Assembly: GCA_963921195.1 (NCBI GenBank)
Contig: OY992538.1
Span: forward strand, 236,833,462 to 236,897,461
Reading direction: 5' to 3'
DNA: 64,000 nucleotides
Source of the DNA: Pegoplata infirma
Lineage: Eukaryota > Arthropoda > Insecta > Diptera > Anthomyiidae
Shown here: positions 11,149-22,983 of the stretch, piece after piece
Layout: each line of letters starts with the position of its first letter
Numbering within the stretch: the first letter of the stretch is position 1
Program-made: the position numbers and the translations under genes
Notes under the pieces: model-generated
The model's database searches: none
Told to the model about the DNA's origin: nothing
Seen by the model: the letters and a program-made list of their open reading frames with translations, nothing else

Positions 11149-11842
11149 TTAGTAAATTCTCATATCCAAGATAAACAATACCACCAATTCTTCTTTTTTA
11201 GTTTTACGTTTACCATAGTAATCATGGACATTCATGCGATAATCGCCTGGCCTCAAATAGGCGGGTATAGCATTCGATTCCATGCGCATATTTCGTATAT
11301 AATAATGACCCTAAAACCAAAAGAATATCAATAATGAGTAATAGAAAATAGTAATTTCATTTAAATTCCTTCTTACAGCAATAATCGGACAATTTTCCAT
11401 TAGATTTCCATATTTTAAAAGATTTCGAAACCAAGTGCGTACTAAACTTTCCTTAAAAATTTCATTCAATAATTTACACAAATCAAAATCGTAGGCAAAT
11501 AAAGTCTGATAACTTTTTGAGTTGCGGATTTTTATTTGAAATTCAATATTGCCACGCAGACCATTACGTAGTTCCTGTATTGTTGTCATTTCTACATTCA
11601 TGCTGCCATTTTCAATCCACGTTGTAAGGTTGCTCAAATATTTTTGATTGAACTTAACACTGACATCTGTGAAATTCATAAAACGTGCTTTGGCAAAGGT
11701 AAAACAAGAAAATTGTAAGGATAATTTAAACATATTTGTGGGTAGAATACCATGAGACCTTACTTAATAAATTGGCCGTTTGAATTGTTAAAATTTGTCC
11801 CAAAAATATCCACATACAGAATATATAGAGTAAGGTTGCCAT
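11149..11842 (-). CDS. DUF1091-family secreted protein, three exons
   Basis: Exons on the minus strand are 11842-11764, 11687-11377 and 11310-11149, separated by introns of 76 and 66 bp with GTAAGG/AAAG and GTAAGA/TTTTAG boundaries. Phases agree (1 then 0) and the 552-nt CDS encodes 183 residues. Residues 1-23 form a hydrophobic signal peptide (MATLLYIFCMWIFLG). The body matches DUF1091 landmarks: a D-x-C-x-LL motif (DFDLCKLL), KYGNLMENCPI, then GHYYIRNM and PAYLRPGDYR in exon 3. Three sequons (NFT, NLT, NGS) fit secretion. DUF1091 proteins are numerous in flies; biochemical function is unknown, although CheA/CheB-type chemosensory proteins are related. Only two cysteines remain after the signal peptide, and the usual N-terminal Cys of many members reads FTDVSV here. 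The ATG is the only one that gives a signal peptide. An AATAAA lies 118 bp past the stop. No frameshift is seen. Confidence 0.85.
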
Positions 11843-11970
11843 TTTTAATATTAAGCCGCTTTTAAATATAAATTCAATTTGCTTGGTATTGTAACAATGT
11901 TGTGTTGTTGATAGATTTTCATATTGGATTAAATTGTTCTATTGATTTGTTATACCCTACAATCGATGTA

Positions 11971-12136
11971 AGAGAATAAACACAATTGGAGCTGGAAGCG
12001 TTTTTCCGCAACTGTTCACACACGTTTTATATGACAGCAAAATTCCGCCGCGTTTTTCCGCCAAACTAGATTCAATTCTATTTTTATGAGGACAATAGCG
12101 TTTTTCCGCTTCCCGCTGCAATTGTGATTATTCTCT
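11971..12136. mobile_element. ~166-bp MITE upstream of the DUF1091 gene
   Basis: Terminal inverted repeats are AGAGAATAAACACAATTG at 11971 and CAATTGTGATTATTCTCT near 12119-12136. The interior repeats GCGTTTTTCCGC. It sits about 130 bp upstream of the start codon, within likely promoter distance. No coding sequence is present; the target duplication is uncertain. Confidence 0.6.
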
Positions 12137-12139
12137 AAG

Positions 12140-12830
12140 TACGAAAAAATCTGGCAAGAGCTTTCAAAGAATGAATTCGTTGAGACATTATAATTTATTT
12201 CTTACTAATAAAAAAAGTGGCTGTAGGCAAAAACGCCAAAAAATGTTATGCAAAATCGCCCAAAAAATATGAAAAATTACCAAAAAAAGAAAGAAAAATA
12301 CTAAACTTGGCTCAAAATTAACAACCCAGTTGGAAAATATTTTCACTAAGGAAATTTACAGTGTCTTCATTTTCTGGCAAATCATTGGTAATCCTAGATG
12401 ACATGTCCTAACATTGTCAGCACTGAATGTTTGCTTTAAAAGTGTGGACAATTCCTTTAAGACGTCGAAAAGGAAATGTCTTCAGAATAGCAGTATATTA
12501 AATTAGAATTTTTAATCTGGGCAACTCTTCAATTTCCAAGAAAAACATGGCAACATTATCGATTTATTTAAAATAAAATCAAACTCTAACAAGTAGCATG
12601 AAAGTATTAAATAGACAAACAATTTTCAAAATAAAGTTTGGAACAAGTAGTTAGGTGTGGGACTAAGACACTGGAGGTTTCAGGTTCAAATCTAGATGGA
12701 ACTAAAAAGGCGAAAAGTTTTTTCTAAATATGAGAAAGATAATTTATAAAGAAAAATGGATAAAAGTAAAAACTCAGTGGGGGACGTTGGGAGCACCTTC
12801 CCATTGCGATAAATACACCAAATGTTTCAT
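12140..12830. other. Gene-free stretch between MITE and family A repeat
   Basis: 12200-12320 has GCCAAAAAAT/GCCCAAAAAAT repeats, a texture similar to 15850-16080. The rest is AT-rich and shows no ORF or repeat I can assign. Confidence 0.3.
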
Positions 12831-13085
12831 TTATTTAACAAAAATACAAAAAAACATGTAAAAAAGTGTATTTTTTCAGAGGTTGGTTCAGATCTTCAAG
12901 GGGAAACTTTTTCCCCCCTGGCCCAATTTTTCCCATTCACGAACTTAACCTGCCTATGAACATGAGACATATTTGTGCCAAACTTCAGGAGTCTAGCTGT
13001 TTTATTTTGGACTGCATCGTGTTATCTACAGACAGACGGATGGACGGACAGACGGACATTCATAGAATGTCTTAGAATCGATCAT
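12830..13085 (-). repeat. DINE-1/mini-me-like family A fragment
   Basis: Minus orientation. It contains the GTCY tract (13029-13056 as GACA/GGAC), the TAGAATCGATCATGGATCA core and the same body as 1-290. A second family A fragment follows directly at 13105. Confidence 0.7.
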
Positions 13086-13104
13086 GGATCAACCCCACAA
13101 ACCA

Positions 13105-15852
13105 CGGGTATAAAAACATGTTAAGAAAGTGTATTTTTTCGGAGGTTGGTTTAGTTCTTCAAGGGGAAACTTTTTTCGCCATGGTCCGATTTTGACCATT
13201 TGCAAAATTAACCTACCTATGACCATTAGAGCACCCATGAAATACACTAGAATGTCAAAAGTGTTATTTTTTCCGCTCCCCGCGCAATTTCCGGTAGCTT
13301 GAGCGTTAAAAATAATATCCATGTCAAAACTGGCTTTATCGAATAAAACCAGGCCAGTCACTTTTGACTTTTATCCCTAAAAATGGACTTAATTTAGTAC
13401 AAAGATTTTTAGCGCTATAACTATTAATCTAAGGGCTTACCGAAAAAAAACATTTAATCATTTTGATGCAGAACTAGTTGACACACATTTTTGTCATACG
13501 CCATTTCGAGATATCTATGGTCCATCATGGTGTTTTAAGCGATCAAATTAAAAAATTGTGACACAATAATTTTTGAAACGGCCCTCGTTTATTTATGCAT
13601 GAGTCTATTTCGGTTTGGTCATCGCAAGATCGTAGGGTGTTATTAGTAGTTTAACCTGGAAAAACAGTTGCAAGAAATTTCATGTCTGCTAGTCAAAATA
13701 TTAAGGTCGAAGTTCACGATTTTTTCATATTTTTTTTTTTGAAAATATTTGCCTTAATATACGTCGCACTCAATGTATGTGTTCGCACAACTTGAAGAGC
13801 AGAACATTTCCGAAAAATATAAGTGTAAAAATGTATTTGTCTGATTGGCTGCTTTTGAAAAATATAGCAAAATATCAAAATTTTACAAAAACTGATTATT
13901 AGAGTGGCACTTAAAACTTAACTTTAGATATTAATGTATTCGGGTCGGAATATTGTGTAACTAGGTCTAAAAATGATATGGTAAGAATTTCAGGAAACTC
14001 GAAGAACAATAACCCGTGATTTTTTAAGGTAAAATTTTCCAGTATTGGACCAAAGGACAATAATTCAAAACAAAAATATTTTTTTTTGACGAAATTAATT
14101 AAATTATATTTTCATTTAGCACTTACTCAAAATAAACTTTGATTACAATTTACTTTCTATGACATCAATAACTCGTGCAAAATTTCATGCAACAAATTAC
14201 CGTGGATTTTGGGGGGTACTCCAAATGAGAATTTTCGATATTTAAAAAATTTTAGTAAACAAAATTTCGAAAATTAAGAAATATAACTTATTAAATACGT
14301 CCTAAAGATTCAAATTCATTAAAATCAAAAGAGGATTATTTGAGGTTTATTAAACAAATTTTGTATTGAAATTCTGTTAATAAACCTTTTATTAAACGTT
14401 TAAATTTTTTATGAATTTGGAGAGTTTAATTTTTGTTTTTTTTTAGCTATTCATGTTTTGTGGACTTCAATGACATTCGAATTTGTAAATACATTCTATT
14501 TGTGAATATGGAATTTGTTACATAAAATTTTGAACGGAGTTAATGATGTCATAACAAACAAATTTTTTTATCCAACTATTTAAAAGCTGAATAAATAAAA
14601 AATTATAATTTAATTATAAGGGTTCAAGTTGAAAAAATGCAGAAGAAAAATTAAATTTCTAAAAATTATAGACATTTCTGGTATTTCCTATACCGGTTTC
14701 AAACACCCCAGTTAGTGTCATCTTCAGTAGGATTTTAAATGTCGGTTTGTCTTGTTAATGAAAACTGTTTTTTATATATGTGAATATTTATAGTTTCTAC
14801 AGAATAAATTTTGACAGTTTCCAACACTACAATTCTATTTCTAGCAATCTCAACCTCACTTCATACTTTCTTTCAACTTTTTTGTCTCTTACATTATTTT
14901 GCAAGGGTTACCAACATGATCTGGAATTGCAGATTTAATTATTTTCATAAAAAAAAATTTAATTATTTTCATAAAAAAAATATATTTTTTTTTTAAATTA
15001 TGGTACTCTTGCCCAAAATTCAAAAAGTGGTAAGGGCTAGAGTTCCTCGATTTTCCTTAAATTTTTATGATATCACTTTCAGACCTAGTTTTACAATATT
15101 TCGTCCTGTACACATTGAAAATCTATAGTTTAATTTTAATAGTTTTGGTAAAATTTCGATATTTTGCTCTATATCTCAAAAGCAGTCAATCGGACAAAAA
15201 AATGCATATATCAATATTTGTAGGAAATTTTCCTCTCTACACGTTTCGTGAAAACATTTATTGTCTACGACGTATATTTAGCCCAATATTTGCACAAAAA
15301 ACTTAATATAAAGAAAGTCGTGAACTTTGACCCTTACATTCTGACTAACAGATATGAGATTTCATAGAACTGTTTTCCTAGTTTAAAGTACTTACAACAC
15401 CCTACGATCTTGCGATGACCAAACCGAAATACAGTCATCCATAAAATAACGAGGGCCGTTTGAAAAATTATTATGGCACAATTTTTGATTTTGATTGCCT
15501 AAAACACCATGATGGGCCATAGACATCTCAAAATGACATATGAGAAAAATGTTTGCCATATAATTTTGCATCAAAATTATTATACGACTTTTTTTCCTAA
15601 GGCCCTTAGATTAAAAGTTATAGCGTTTAAAATGTTTGTACTAATTTTAGTCCATTTTTAGGGCTAAAAGTCGAAAGTGACTGGCCTGTTTTCATGCGAT
15701 AGGTCCAGTTTTGGCACGGATATCATTTTTAACACCAAAACTACCGGAAATTGCGCGGGGAGTGGAAAAATTAACACATTTGTATTTATGGGTGCTCTAA
15801 TGACCATGTGGCATATTTGTGCCAAACTTCAGGAGTCTTACTGAGGCTGGAG
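13105..15852 (-). repeat. Family A fragment split by the 13227-15799 element
   Basis: The repeat runs 13105-13226 and resumes at 15808-15852 (GTGGCATATTTGTGCCAAACTTCAGG, shortened here). Joining across the insertion at one copy of ATGACCAT restores the order seen in 12830-13085. This shows the insertion landed within an older repeat. Confidence 0.7.
13227..15799. mobile_element. hAT-like non-autonomous element with ~0.8-kb terminal inverted repeats
   Basis: Ends are TAGAGCACCCATGAAATACA and TGTATTTATGGGTGCTCTA, each next to an exact 8-bp duplication ATGACCAT (13219-13226 and 15800-15807). The arms pair imperfectly over about 13227-14060 and 15000-15799, for example CTCCCCGCGCAATTTCCGGTAG against CTACCGGAAATTGCGCGGGGAG (each shortened to its core) and CGCAAGATCGTAGGGTGTT against its complement. 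The interior, about 14060-15000, is AT-rich filler. Eight-bp duplications are characteristic of hAT elements; no transposase is present and assignment rests on this alone. Confidence 0.7.
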
Positions 15853-16110
15853 GGTATACAAAAGTTGGCAATTTTTCATATTTTATTTTTGGGCAATTTA
15901 TCGTAATGCAGAATGACCCAATTTTTTATTTCGAAATTTTTCCCAAAGACTATGAAAATGTGCCCCAAAAATGTTGGGCAACTTTTCATATGAAATACGC
16001 CCCAAATTTGTATGAACAATTTTTGGGCGAAATTTCATTTTCTTTTTTGGGCGATTTTTCTTTGGGCGTAAATGAGGAAACCGGAGAGAAGTTGCCCTCT
16101 GTAAGAATAT
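15853..16110. other. Imperfect repeats of a TTTTTGGGCRA motif
   Basis: Several copies of TTTGGGCAA/TTTGGGCGA with TTTTCATA linkers. A 115-codon frame at 15819-16166 is open by virtue of this repetition and shows no domain; I do not call it a gene. Confidence 0.4.
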
Positions 16111-16119
16111 TCACCACCC

Positions 16120-16720
16120 GGAAAATATATATCCTAAGTTTAGGTATTTGGAAATTCCGATTCTAGGGTGGTATATTTTTGTATATCCAGGTATAATTGT
16201 ACAAAAATTTGGAATGTAGGATCCTACAGCGAATAAAAACATTCCGAAAAATGTACTTTTAGGAAATTTCGATCCTTAGGATATAAAAAGAGTAAAGTAA
16301 AATTTTGATTATTTTTCATTCTAGTCACAGGAACTTGAAATTAGAAATGTGGAATCATCTTACCGAAAAAAACATTCTGAAAAAGTCTTTTTAGAAATGT
16401 AAGAAATGCTAAGTGGGTAAAAAGTGTACTTTGGTAATTTTTCGATCTCCTGATGTAATAGTCATGAAACATTCTGAAAAAGACTTTTAGAAATTTTTGA
16501 TTCTTCGGAGGCAAAATGGGATAAAATTGTAGATTGGTACTTTTTCGATTTCCTTAATTAATTGTTTTCAGAATTTAAAATTTTGGATCTAGGCTCATCT
16601 ATCAAAAAAAAAAGACAATTTTTAAAAGTGGGGAAAACTGGTACTTTTATATAACTATTGAGCTTAAAACCTTAAAATTTCAAATAAGACATGTAGGATC
16701 CTCCAGCAAAATTAAGATCA
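16120..16720 (+). repeat. Family D (135-bp) repeat fragments, plus orientation
   Basis: About four diverged monomers with GGATCCTACAGCG/GGATCATCTTACC heads, ACATTCTGAAAAAG, and TTCGATTC segments. They are more diverged than the 290-4740 array. Confidence 0.55.
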
Positions 16721-18100
16721 AGCAGACTTAATCCTCAATGTTTTCCTATTCAAATAATTGATTCCAAAACCCATTATATTATCCTGCAATTTGTTCTACT
16801 AAACATGCCAAAATCGATGATTTTTACTTGAAATTGTCACGAACGCAAGTATTTTTTTTTACATAGAAAGTTTTATTGTGGTAACCGTACCGTATTATAG
16901 AATCTTTTGCATTAGGAATCTGTTCCAACAAAATTTTATGGGTACCTCGTTGAAAGAAATAAAATAGAACTGGGAACTGGAAACTAAATAGAATGGGTGA
17001 CGACATGAAATGGACCAATGAACAAAATGGAATTATTTTTTCTACAATTTTTTCACACAATATTTTTACTCTTAAAATTTTGTTTAACTTAAAACAACTT
17101 CCACTCAATTTAATTTTTTACTCAAAAAACACAAAAATTATTTTATTATTTTTTTTTTTCACTAAAAATTTGATTTTGCTCAAAAGTTTCTGAAAATTTC
17201 CAAGAAAAACATGATTTGTTGTTTGTCTTAAACATGACAAGGAAAATTTGTTAACATGGAAGGGAATCCTTGAAAGACCTTCTTAATAAGTGGGAGACGT
17301 CAATTATTTTTTTTTTATAGAAAATGGGAGAAGGTCTGCAATTTTTCATTCTTCTTTAAAGAATGAATTCTTTCGAGACCTGCTTGCATATCTGTCAATT
17401 TTACTTTACAATCGATTTTGTTACATTTTCTGACAGATTATCTTTTGCTGCCCCAATTGTGTTAAATCTCTAATACTAACAAATTTAAAATGGCAGTTAC
17501 AAAACTTATAAAAATCAAGTTTAATAAATAATTTCTTTTGCATTGGAGTGTTAATAAATTTCGTTATTGATCCATACTTATAATTCATACTTTGTTGCCG
17601 TTTAATTTATTATAACCATTATTAGTTTTGTTTTCTTTTTTTGTTACGGTAATTGAAAAAGTCATTAGTAAAAGCCTCAATTTATATTAATGTATTTATT
17701 TTTTTTGCATACTCTGTTATTAATGACAATCAAAGTAGTAGTCATTATAATACTTTCCACTGCTAAATCGATTTATGATTTTAGCCTTAATCCAAAAATT
17801 AGGTAAATTGAATAAAAAAAAGTCATTTACATCATTTAAAGTAGTGGAATCTTATTAGAAATATATTTTAGAAAAAATTAAAGAAAACCCAATTTTTTAT
17901 AAAAAGATGACATCGAGCTTGAATAAACCAACTCAAAATATAATATTTAAAAGGTAAAAAAAAAGAATTTATATTTTGAATTAACATTTATCAAAATTTG
18001 GAAAATCTTTTAAAAATACTCTTTTTATATTCAAGGAATAATAATTCGTAGAAGCATTACTATTTCAATTCTCAAATAAAAACAGAAATTAAAATAGAAA
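16720..18100. other. Gene-free AT-rich stretch
   Basis: No ORF with a recognisable domain and no clear repeat boundary. It contains T-runs with ACTCAAAA (17070-17170) like the other VNTRs. It may include unique intergenic or intronic sequence. Confidence 0.3.
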
Positions 18101-18105
18101 TTCCA

Positions 18106-18298
18106 TTACTAAATAAACTGGTTCAATAACTTTAGTATTTGAGTTTTCTTAGAGCACAAAAATTGCAATATTGATTACTCAATAAATTGGTTCAATTACT
18201 AAAAGAATTAAAACAATTACTTGAGTAATCAATATAACAATTTTTGTGATTGTAAAAAATTCAAATACTAATGTTATTGAATAAGTGTATTTAGTAAT
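18106..18298. repeat. ~190-bp palindrome
   Basis: The left arm ATTACTAAATA, then TTCAATAAC.TTAGTATTTGA, CAAAAATTG, TATTGATTACTC is followed by its imperfect complement ending TATTTAGTAATTA. The centre is near 18200. It is probably a small palindromic MITE. Confidence 0.55.
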
Positions 18299-18954
18299 TA
18301 TCCATATTATTTATTTGTTTACGAAGAAAGGCGTTATTTAAAAAAAGTAGTTCGTTTCTTATACAAATCATCTTTTATGGAGACCAATTTTACTTTATAA
18401 GTTTTTTTGATTTACAGTTACCTCTCATAATTTAAAGAATAAATTCTTTTAAATCTCTTTAAATTATCCACACACTTTACTAATGATCAGTTATAAGACC
18501 GTTTAGAAGGGGACCTGCTGCTGCTGCAAAAAAAAAAATGATTTCTAAATAATTTTCAGTTATTATATTAAATTTAAAGATGCTAGGCGTTACGTTTTTG
18601 ACGCATATCATTAATTTAGCAAAACAAAATTCATGAAATTATTATTTTTTGTCTGCAGTTTTTGTGATTACACAAAAATATTCAAATAATAAGTTTCTGT
18701 CTTCAATATCGGCTAATTATGAAGTCTTACTGCCACATCATTTGGTATGTCATCAACGTCGTATTTGGAGTCATCAATATTGCAAAACTGTCTACAAATT
18801 GAGTTGTTAGCCACCGTTGCAGTCATCAAACTTCTTCTTTAAAGTTGAGGACAAGTAGCAAAACAATGTTGCCAAGTTTTATAATAATAAAAAAAATGTC
18901 GGCAGCTTAAAAAAAATTAGAACTAAAAAAAATTAGACTTGATAAAACTTAGAC

Positions 18955-19154
18955 GGTATTTATACACAGCCTTTTTTTGCTTGCAATAAAGTCTTGCAAC
19001 TTTTTTTTGTAGGCAAACGGGGGTGAAAAGAAAACGGGGTAGAAAAAAAATCACGATTTCTGTTTTCCTTCTTCTATGCTTTTCACCCCCGTTTGCCTAC
19101 AAAAAAAAGTTGCAAGACTTTATTGCAAGCAAAAAAAGGCTGTGTATAAATACC
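18955..19154. repeat. 200-bp near-perfect hairpin
   Basis: Arms 18955-19030 and 19079-19154 are almost perfect complements, including TTGCTTGCAATAAAGTCTTG and GTAGGCAAACGGGGGTGAAA, with a loop of about 48 bp. It is non-coding; a 71-codon frame through it is incidental. Confidence 0.75.
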
Positions 19155-19323
19155 CTCTTACAAGGCGGTCTCGTGACTTTTTTTCTTTTTAAAACTTACA
19201 AGGAAATTCTCGTGAATTTACTAGATTTTTTTTTGTAAACTTACAAAAAAAAAAATTAAAATTACAAAAAAAATTTAAATTTCGATCAAAAATCAAGGAA
19301 AACTGTCAAATATTGGTAAATAT

Positions 19324-20048
19324 TGGTTTACGATATAAAGTATTCATGATCTCGATCGATTTTAAGACGATCTAGCGATATCCGTCCGTCTGTCTGTCTG
19401 TTGAAAACACGCTAACTTTTGAAAGGCTTGACGGAGAATCCAGAAGTTTGGCATATATGTTGGGCATTTTCCTTGGTATTGCAATGGTTGGTATTGCAAT
19501 CTAGTGAAATAGGTCCAGTAGTTCAAAGTTATGAGCTAAAGACTGAATTTCGGCAAAGGTTTTTCGTGAATTTACGATGTAAAAAACACGCTAACTTTCG
19601 AAAGGCAAATCTGAGGATGCGGATGCCGTTCCCTTGGCCTGGTACGTCTTGAATTTCACCCAAATCTGTCCAGTGGTTCATAAGTTATTAGCAAAACCGT
19701 GAATTTCAGATTAGTTTCACCTTAAATTCAAGTGTTGAAAAGCCGTTGAACATGTTTAAAAAACATTGGTAAGTCACAAAAATATTTCTACAGTAAAAAA
19801 AAAAAAAAATCACTCGAAAAAAATTTTACACTCATAAAAAATTTTACACTCAAAAAAAATTTTACACTCAAAAAAAATTTAGTAAATTATTTTTTTTTTT
19901 TTTCAAAAAGTACTAAAAAAAGTTTTTTACACAAAATAAAATATTTCCAATCAAAAATATTATTTTTTTCACGTTAGAAGATTTACTGTCACTTAAAAAG
20001 GGCATTGTGGAGGGTATTCATAGATTCGGCCAAGTCGAATTTAACTTT
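19324..20048 (+). repeat. DINE-1/mini-me-like unit, family C, 5' truncated
   Basis: ATAAAGTATTCATGATC, the GATCGATTTTAAGACGATCTAG core and (GTCCGTCTGTCT)n at 19381-19400 are followed by GTTGAAAACACGCTAACTTT. The unit ends with GTGGAGGGTATTCATAGATTCGGCC, GTCGAATTTAAC, as does the 30377-31528 copy. A CACTCAAAAAAAATTTTA VNTR at 19800-19880 lies in the distal part. Confidence 0.65.
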
Positions 20049-20049
20049 T

Positions 20050-21440
20050 CTATTTTTATTTTTAAGTAAAAAAAATATTTTTTTATATTATTTAGACAAT
20101 TGTTGAATTTTTATTATCTAGACTCTATTGAATATACAAAAAAAATTTATTTGCGGATTTTTTTTTTCTCGAAATTTTTTTGCGAATTTTTTTGCGGAAT
20201 TTTTTTCCATTTTTTTTTATTTTTCTATAAATTTATAAAAATGAGTAACATACAATACATTACAGACACAAAATTTTTCGAAAAAAAATTTTTTTTGCGG
20301 ATTTTTTTTTTTTTCTCAAAAAATCAATGCATTTTTAAAATTAACATTTAAAATCTATCCCAAAAGCATAAAAATTTTATTTTTGTTGTACCTAGGTTTT
20401 ACAATTTTAAATATCGAATGTCGCGAATACGAGCACTAACTTCGAAAAACGGCTAGCACCATTAAATTCGGCGTACCCCAATTAGCTTTACCAGCAGGGT
20501 GCCCAGCTTGTTAATTTTTGCGACTAGCACAGTGTTTATAATAAATATTTTATTTGTATGTCGTCGAACTATATTCAATAAATGCCAACTCGAAAAAGCT
20601 TACTTTTCAGGAGAGCTAAAAAACTAGTTATTTCGCATATTATTGTAAAAATAAACAATGTACCTTCCATAAGATGGTTTAAATATTCTAAACAATTTTA
20701 ACCTATGCCAAATATTTGATATTTTGCACTTGTTTACGTATTTTTCAGAGATGGCATTTATTACTGTATCAAAAAACAAATATTTTTTTAGAGTTGGCAT
20801 ATTTTGTCGGAAAATAAAAATAATTTTTTTTTGAAAAATTTTTATTATTTTTTTTTTTGTTTTGGATTTTGTTATCCTTAGTACGATAATTCCAAAAACT
20901 AAAAATAAAAATCTTTGCATATTTTTAAAAGTTACTAGCTCCGAAAGCCTTTTAATTTCAGGGTGGTCAACTTTGGCACTCTGTAACTCACGCTGTATTG
21001 TAATAGGGTCACTCCAAACTAGCTATTTTGAAAGCTTATGTCATTGCCTTTATTTGCCCCACTCATAATGTTCCAATCTGATATATATAAGCAATATTTT
21101 TTTTGCAAACACTATTTACCGATATTTTCAAAATATCAATATCTCGAAAACTAGCCATTAGGTATCAAAATCTTTACCAGATTCGTGTTCAGCATGGCAA
21201 ATGCAATGAGATATGTGGTCTAATTTTTTTTTTTTAAATTTTGAAAAATTTTTGTAAATTTATAATGGGAGTTGGCATTTATTTTCACCAAAAAAATATG
21301 TACTTTGAGTTAGCAGAATAACAAAAATGGATGTAAAACGACAAAAAATTATTTTTTTGCTCTGAAATTTTTACCACAGATGGGTATTGCATAGGGGAGC
21401 TATTTGCCATCGGAAACTCATTTTGGTCAAATTTGAGTTG
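20050..21440. other. Repeat-derived, gene-free stretch
   Basis: TT- and GCGGATTTTTTTT-rich low complexity at 20100-20350. GAGTTGGCAT occurs at 20794, 21270 and 21430 and its complement at 20585, suggesting a decayed inverted-repeat element. No gene is supported. Confidence 0.35.
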
Positions 21441-21449
21441 GCATATTTT

Positions 21450-21763
21450 GAATATAGGTTCACGATGTGTAAAACGTATACATTGGTAACCTAATCAAGT
21501 CTGGATATGATTGGATAATTTCGGGACTTAGTCACCCATATAATAATTTCGACCTATATTCAGTTAAGTCGGTCTATTGGCAAAAAATACACTAATTCCA
21601 CTTAAATTTGATGTGTATATGTTTTCTACACTAAAAAAAATTCTAACAAGAGGTAGATCCAACCGGTCCATGCTTGGACTTGGGACCCATTTTCCGGAAA
21701 ACACTGGTGTAGGGTATCATATGGTCGGTCTTGACCGACTATAACTTTCTTACATGTTTTAGT
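21450..21763 (+). repeat. DINE-1-like unit, family B, 3' portion
   Basis: It contains GACTTAGTCACCCATATAATA, CATTTTCCGGAAAACACTGG, GTGTAGGGTATCATATGGTC, the GTCGGTCTTGACCGAC hairpin and ACTTTCTTACATGTTTT. These are the 3' landmarks of the fuller copies at 33425-34226 and 35140-35855. Confidence 0.7.
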
Positions 21764-21769
21764 AGAATG

Positions 21770-22980
21770 CTGGATTTTTTACACGGATTAAAAGTTGGTG
21801 AACTATTATTATAATTCTTGAAAATTCTATAAGAGGCGCATACTTAATTTTGGAATTGCATTTAAATAACAATCATACGCAATGGTGCACAGTGGTTTTA
21901 TTTTAATTAGTCGGTCACTCAGTAATAAGTGGACCGCTTGCAGCGAAAATATTTTGGTCTCATTTTGCACAGTTTTTTATGTACATTTTCACGGATTATT
22001 TGGTAAATTGGTAACCCTGTCAAAATATAAACAAAACGTCTATACATAATAAATGCATAAGCAATATAATTCGTGTGGTAGGTAAGTAGCAATAAATGGC
22101 AGTAGCAGCAGCAGGCTAAATATTTTTAAAACTATTAAGAAGTGTAATTTTTGGCGTCACAAAGCACGTAATGCAACAACAACAACATCAATCTGTGGCA
22201 TACGTACATTAATGCATGCCTCCAACAAGATATGCCAAGCCAGGCCACACGATCAATCGATCTCTTTAACCGTAAAGCAGTGCGTCGTCTAATCCTAATA
22301 AAAATATAGAAACTACCAACCAACCATGCTAACAGCACTGACAACAACAACAAAAACACCAAAGATGACGACATCTAAGATACTTATGGACAATTTTCTT
22401 GATTTTTTATTTTTTTTTGTCTTTCTTACACGTCAACGTCGTCGTTATTCGCTGTCATTGGAGCTTAAAATTTATCAGCAAATTAATAACGTTGTTTGAA
22501 TACACGAGTACGAGAAAAGAGCCTTAATGCATGCACGTAGTTGTTGTATTAGTTGTTCTTGTTGTTGTTGCTGTTGTTGTTGGTGCTGTTATTACATGTG
22601 TTAGTTTGCAACATTCTTCAAATAGTTGCAACTTTGCTAACATTGTGTGGTAGCCAGTCTTTTAGCTATTAGCCTGCCACATGTTGTTAGGTGAATCATT
22701 TGAATATTCATTTGAATTTTTTTGCTGTTGTTTTTTTTTTGTACTAGTAGTAGTGAGCGACTTACTATTAATGCTACAACTTTACTATGATAAGAAATGA
22801 AGGTATCCCAAGTGATTTTTGATAAAACTTAGAGAGGAACAAATGGAGGAACTTTTGTAGGAGTCCTTTCGTTTGGCTGAACATTTTTAAGCCCTTATAA
22901 TATGAAATCAGAAAATTTTGATTGAAAACAAATTTCGAGTAAAAAAAAGTTTTGAGTGGAAAATGAAGTTAAAATGAAAA
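21770..22980. other. Apparently unique non-coding stretch with CAA/GTT microsatellites
   Basis: 22120-22380 and 22540-22600 are less AT-rich and contain CAACAACAA and GTTGTTGTTG tracts, a texture typical of fly intronic or regulatory DNA. A 79-codon minus-strand frame (22374-22135) is hydrophobic largely because of these tracts and is not called. Confidence 0.3.
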
Positions 22981-22983
22981 AAA

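Noticed and set aside
15819..16166. 115-codon frame
   Set aside because: Built from TTTTTGGGCRA repeats and the edge of a family D fragment; no homologous domain recognised.
22135..22374. 79-codon minus-strand frame with a hydrophobic N-terminus
   Set aside because: Its Leu-rich runs come from CAA/TTG microsatellite DNA; no splice or domain support.
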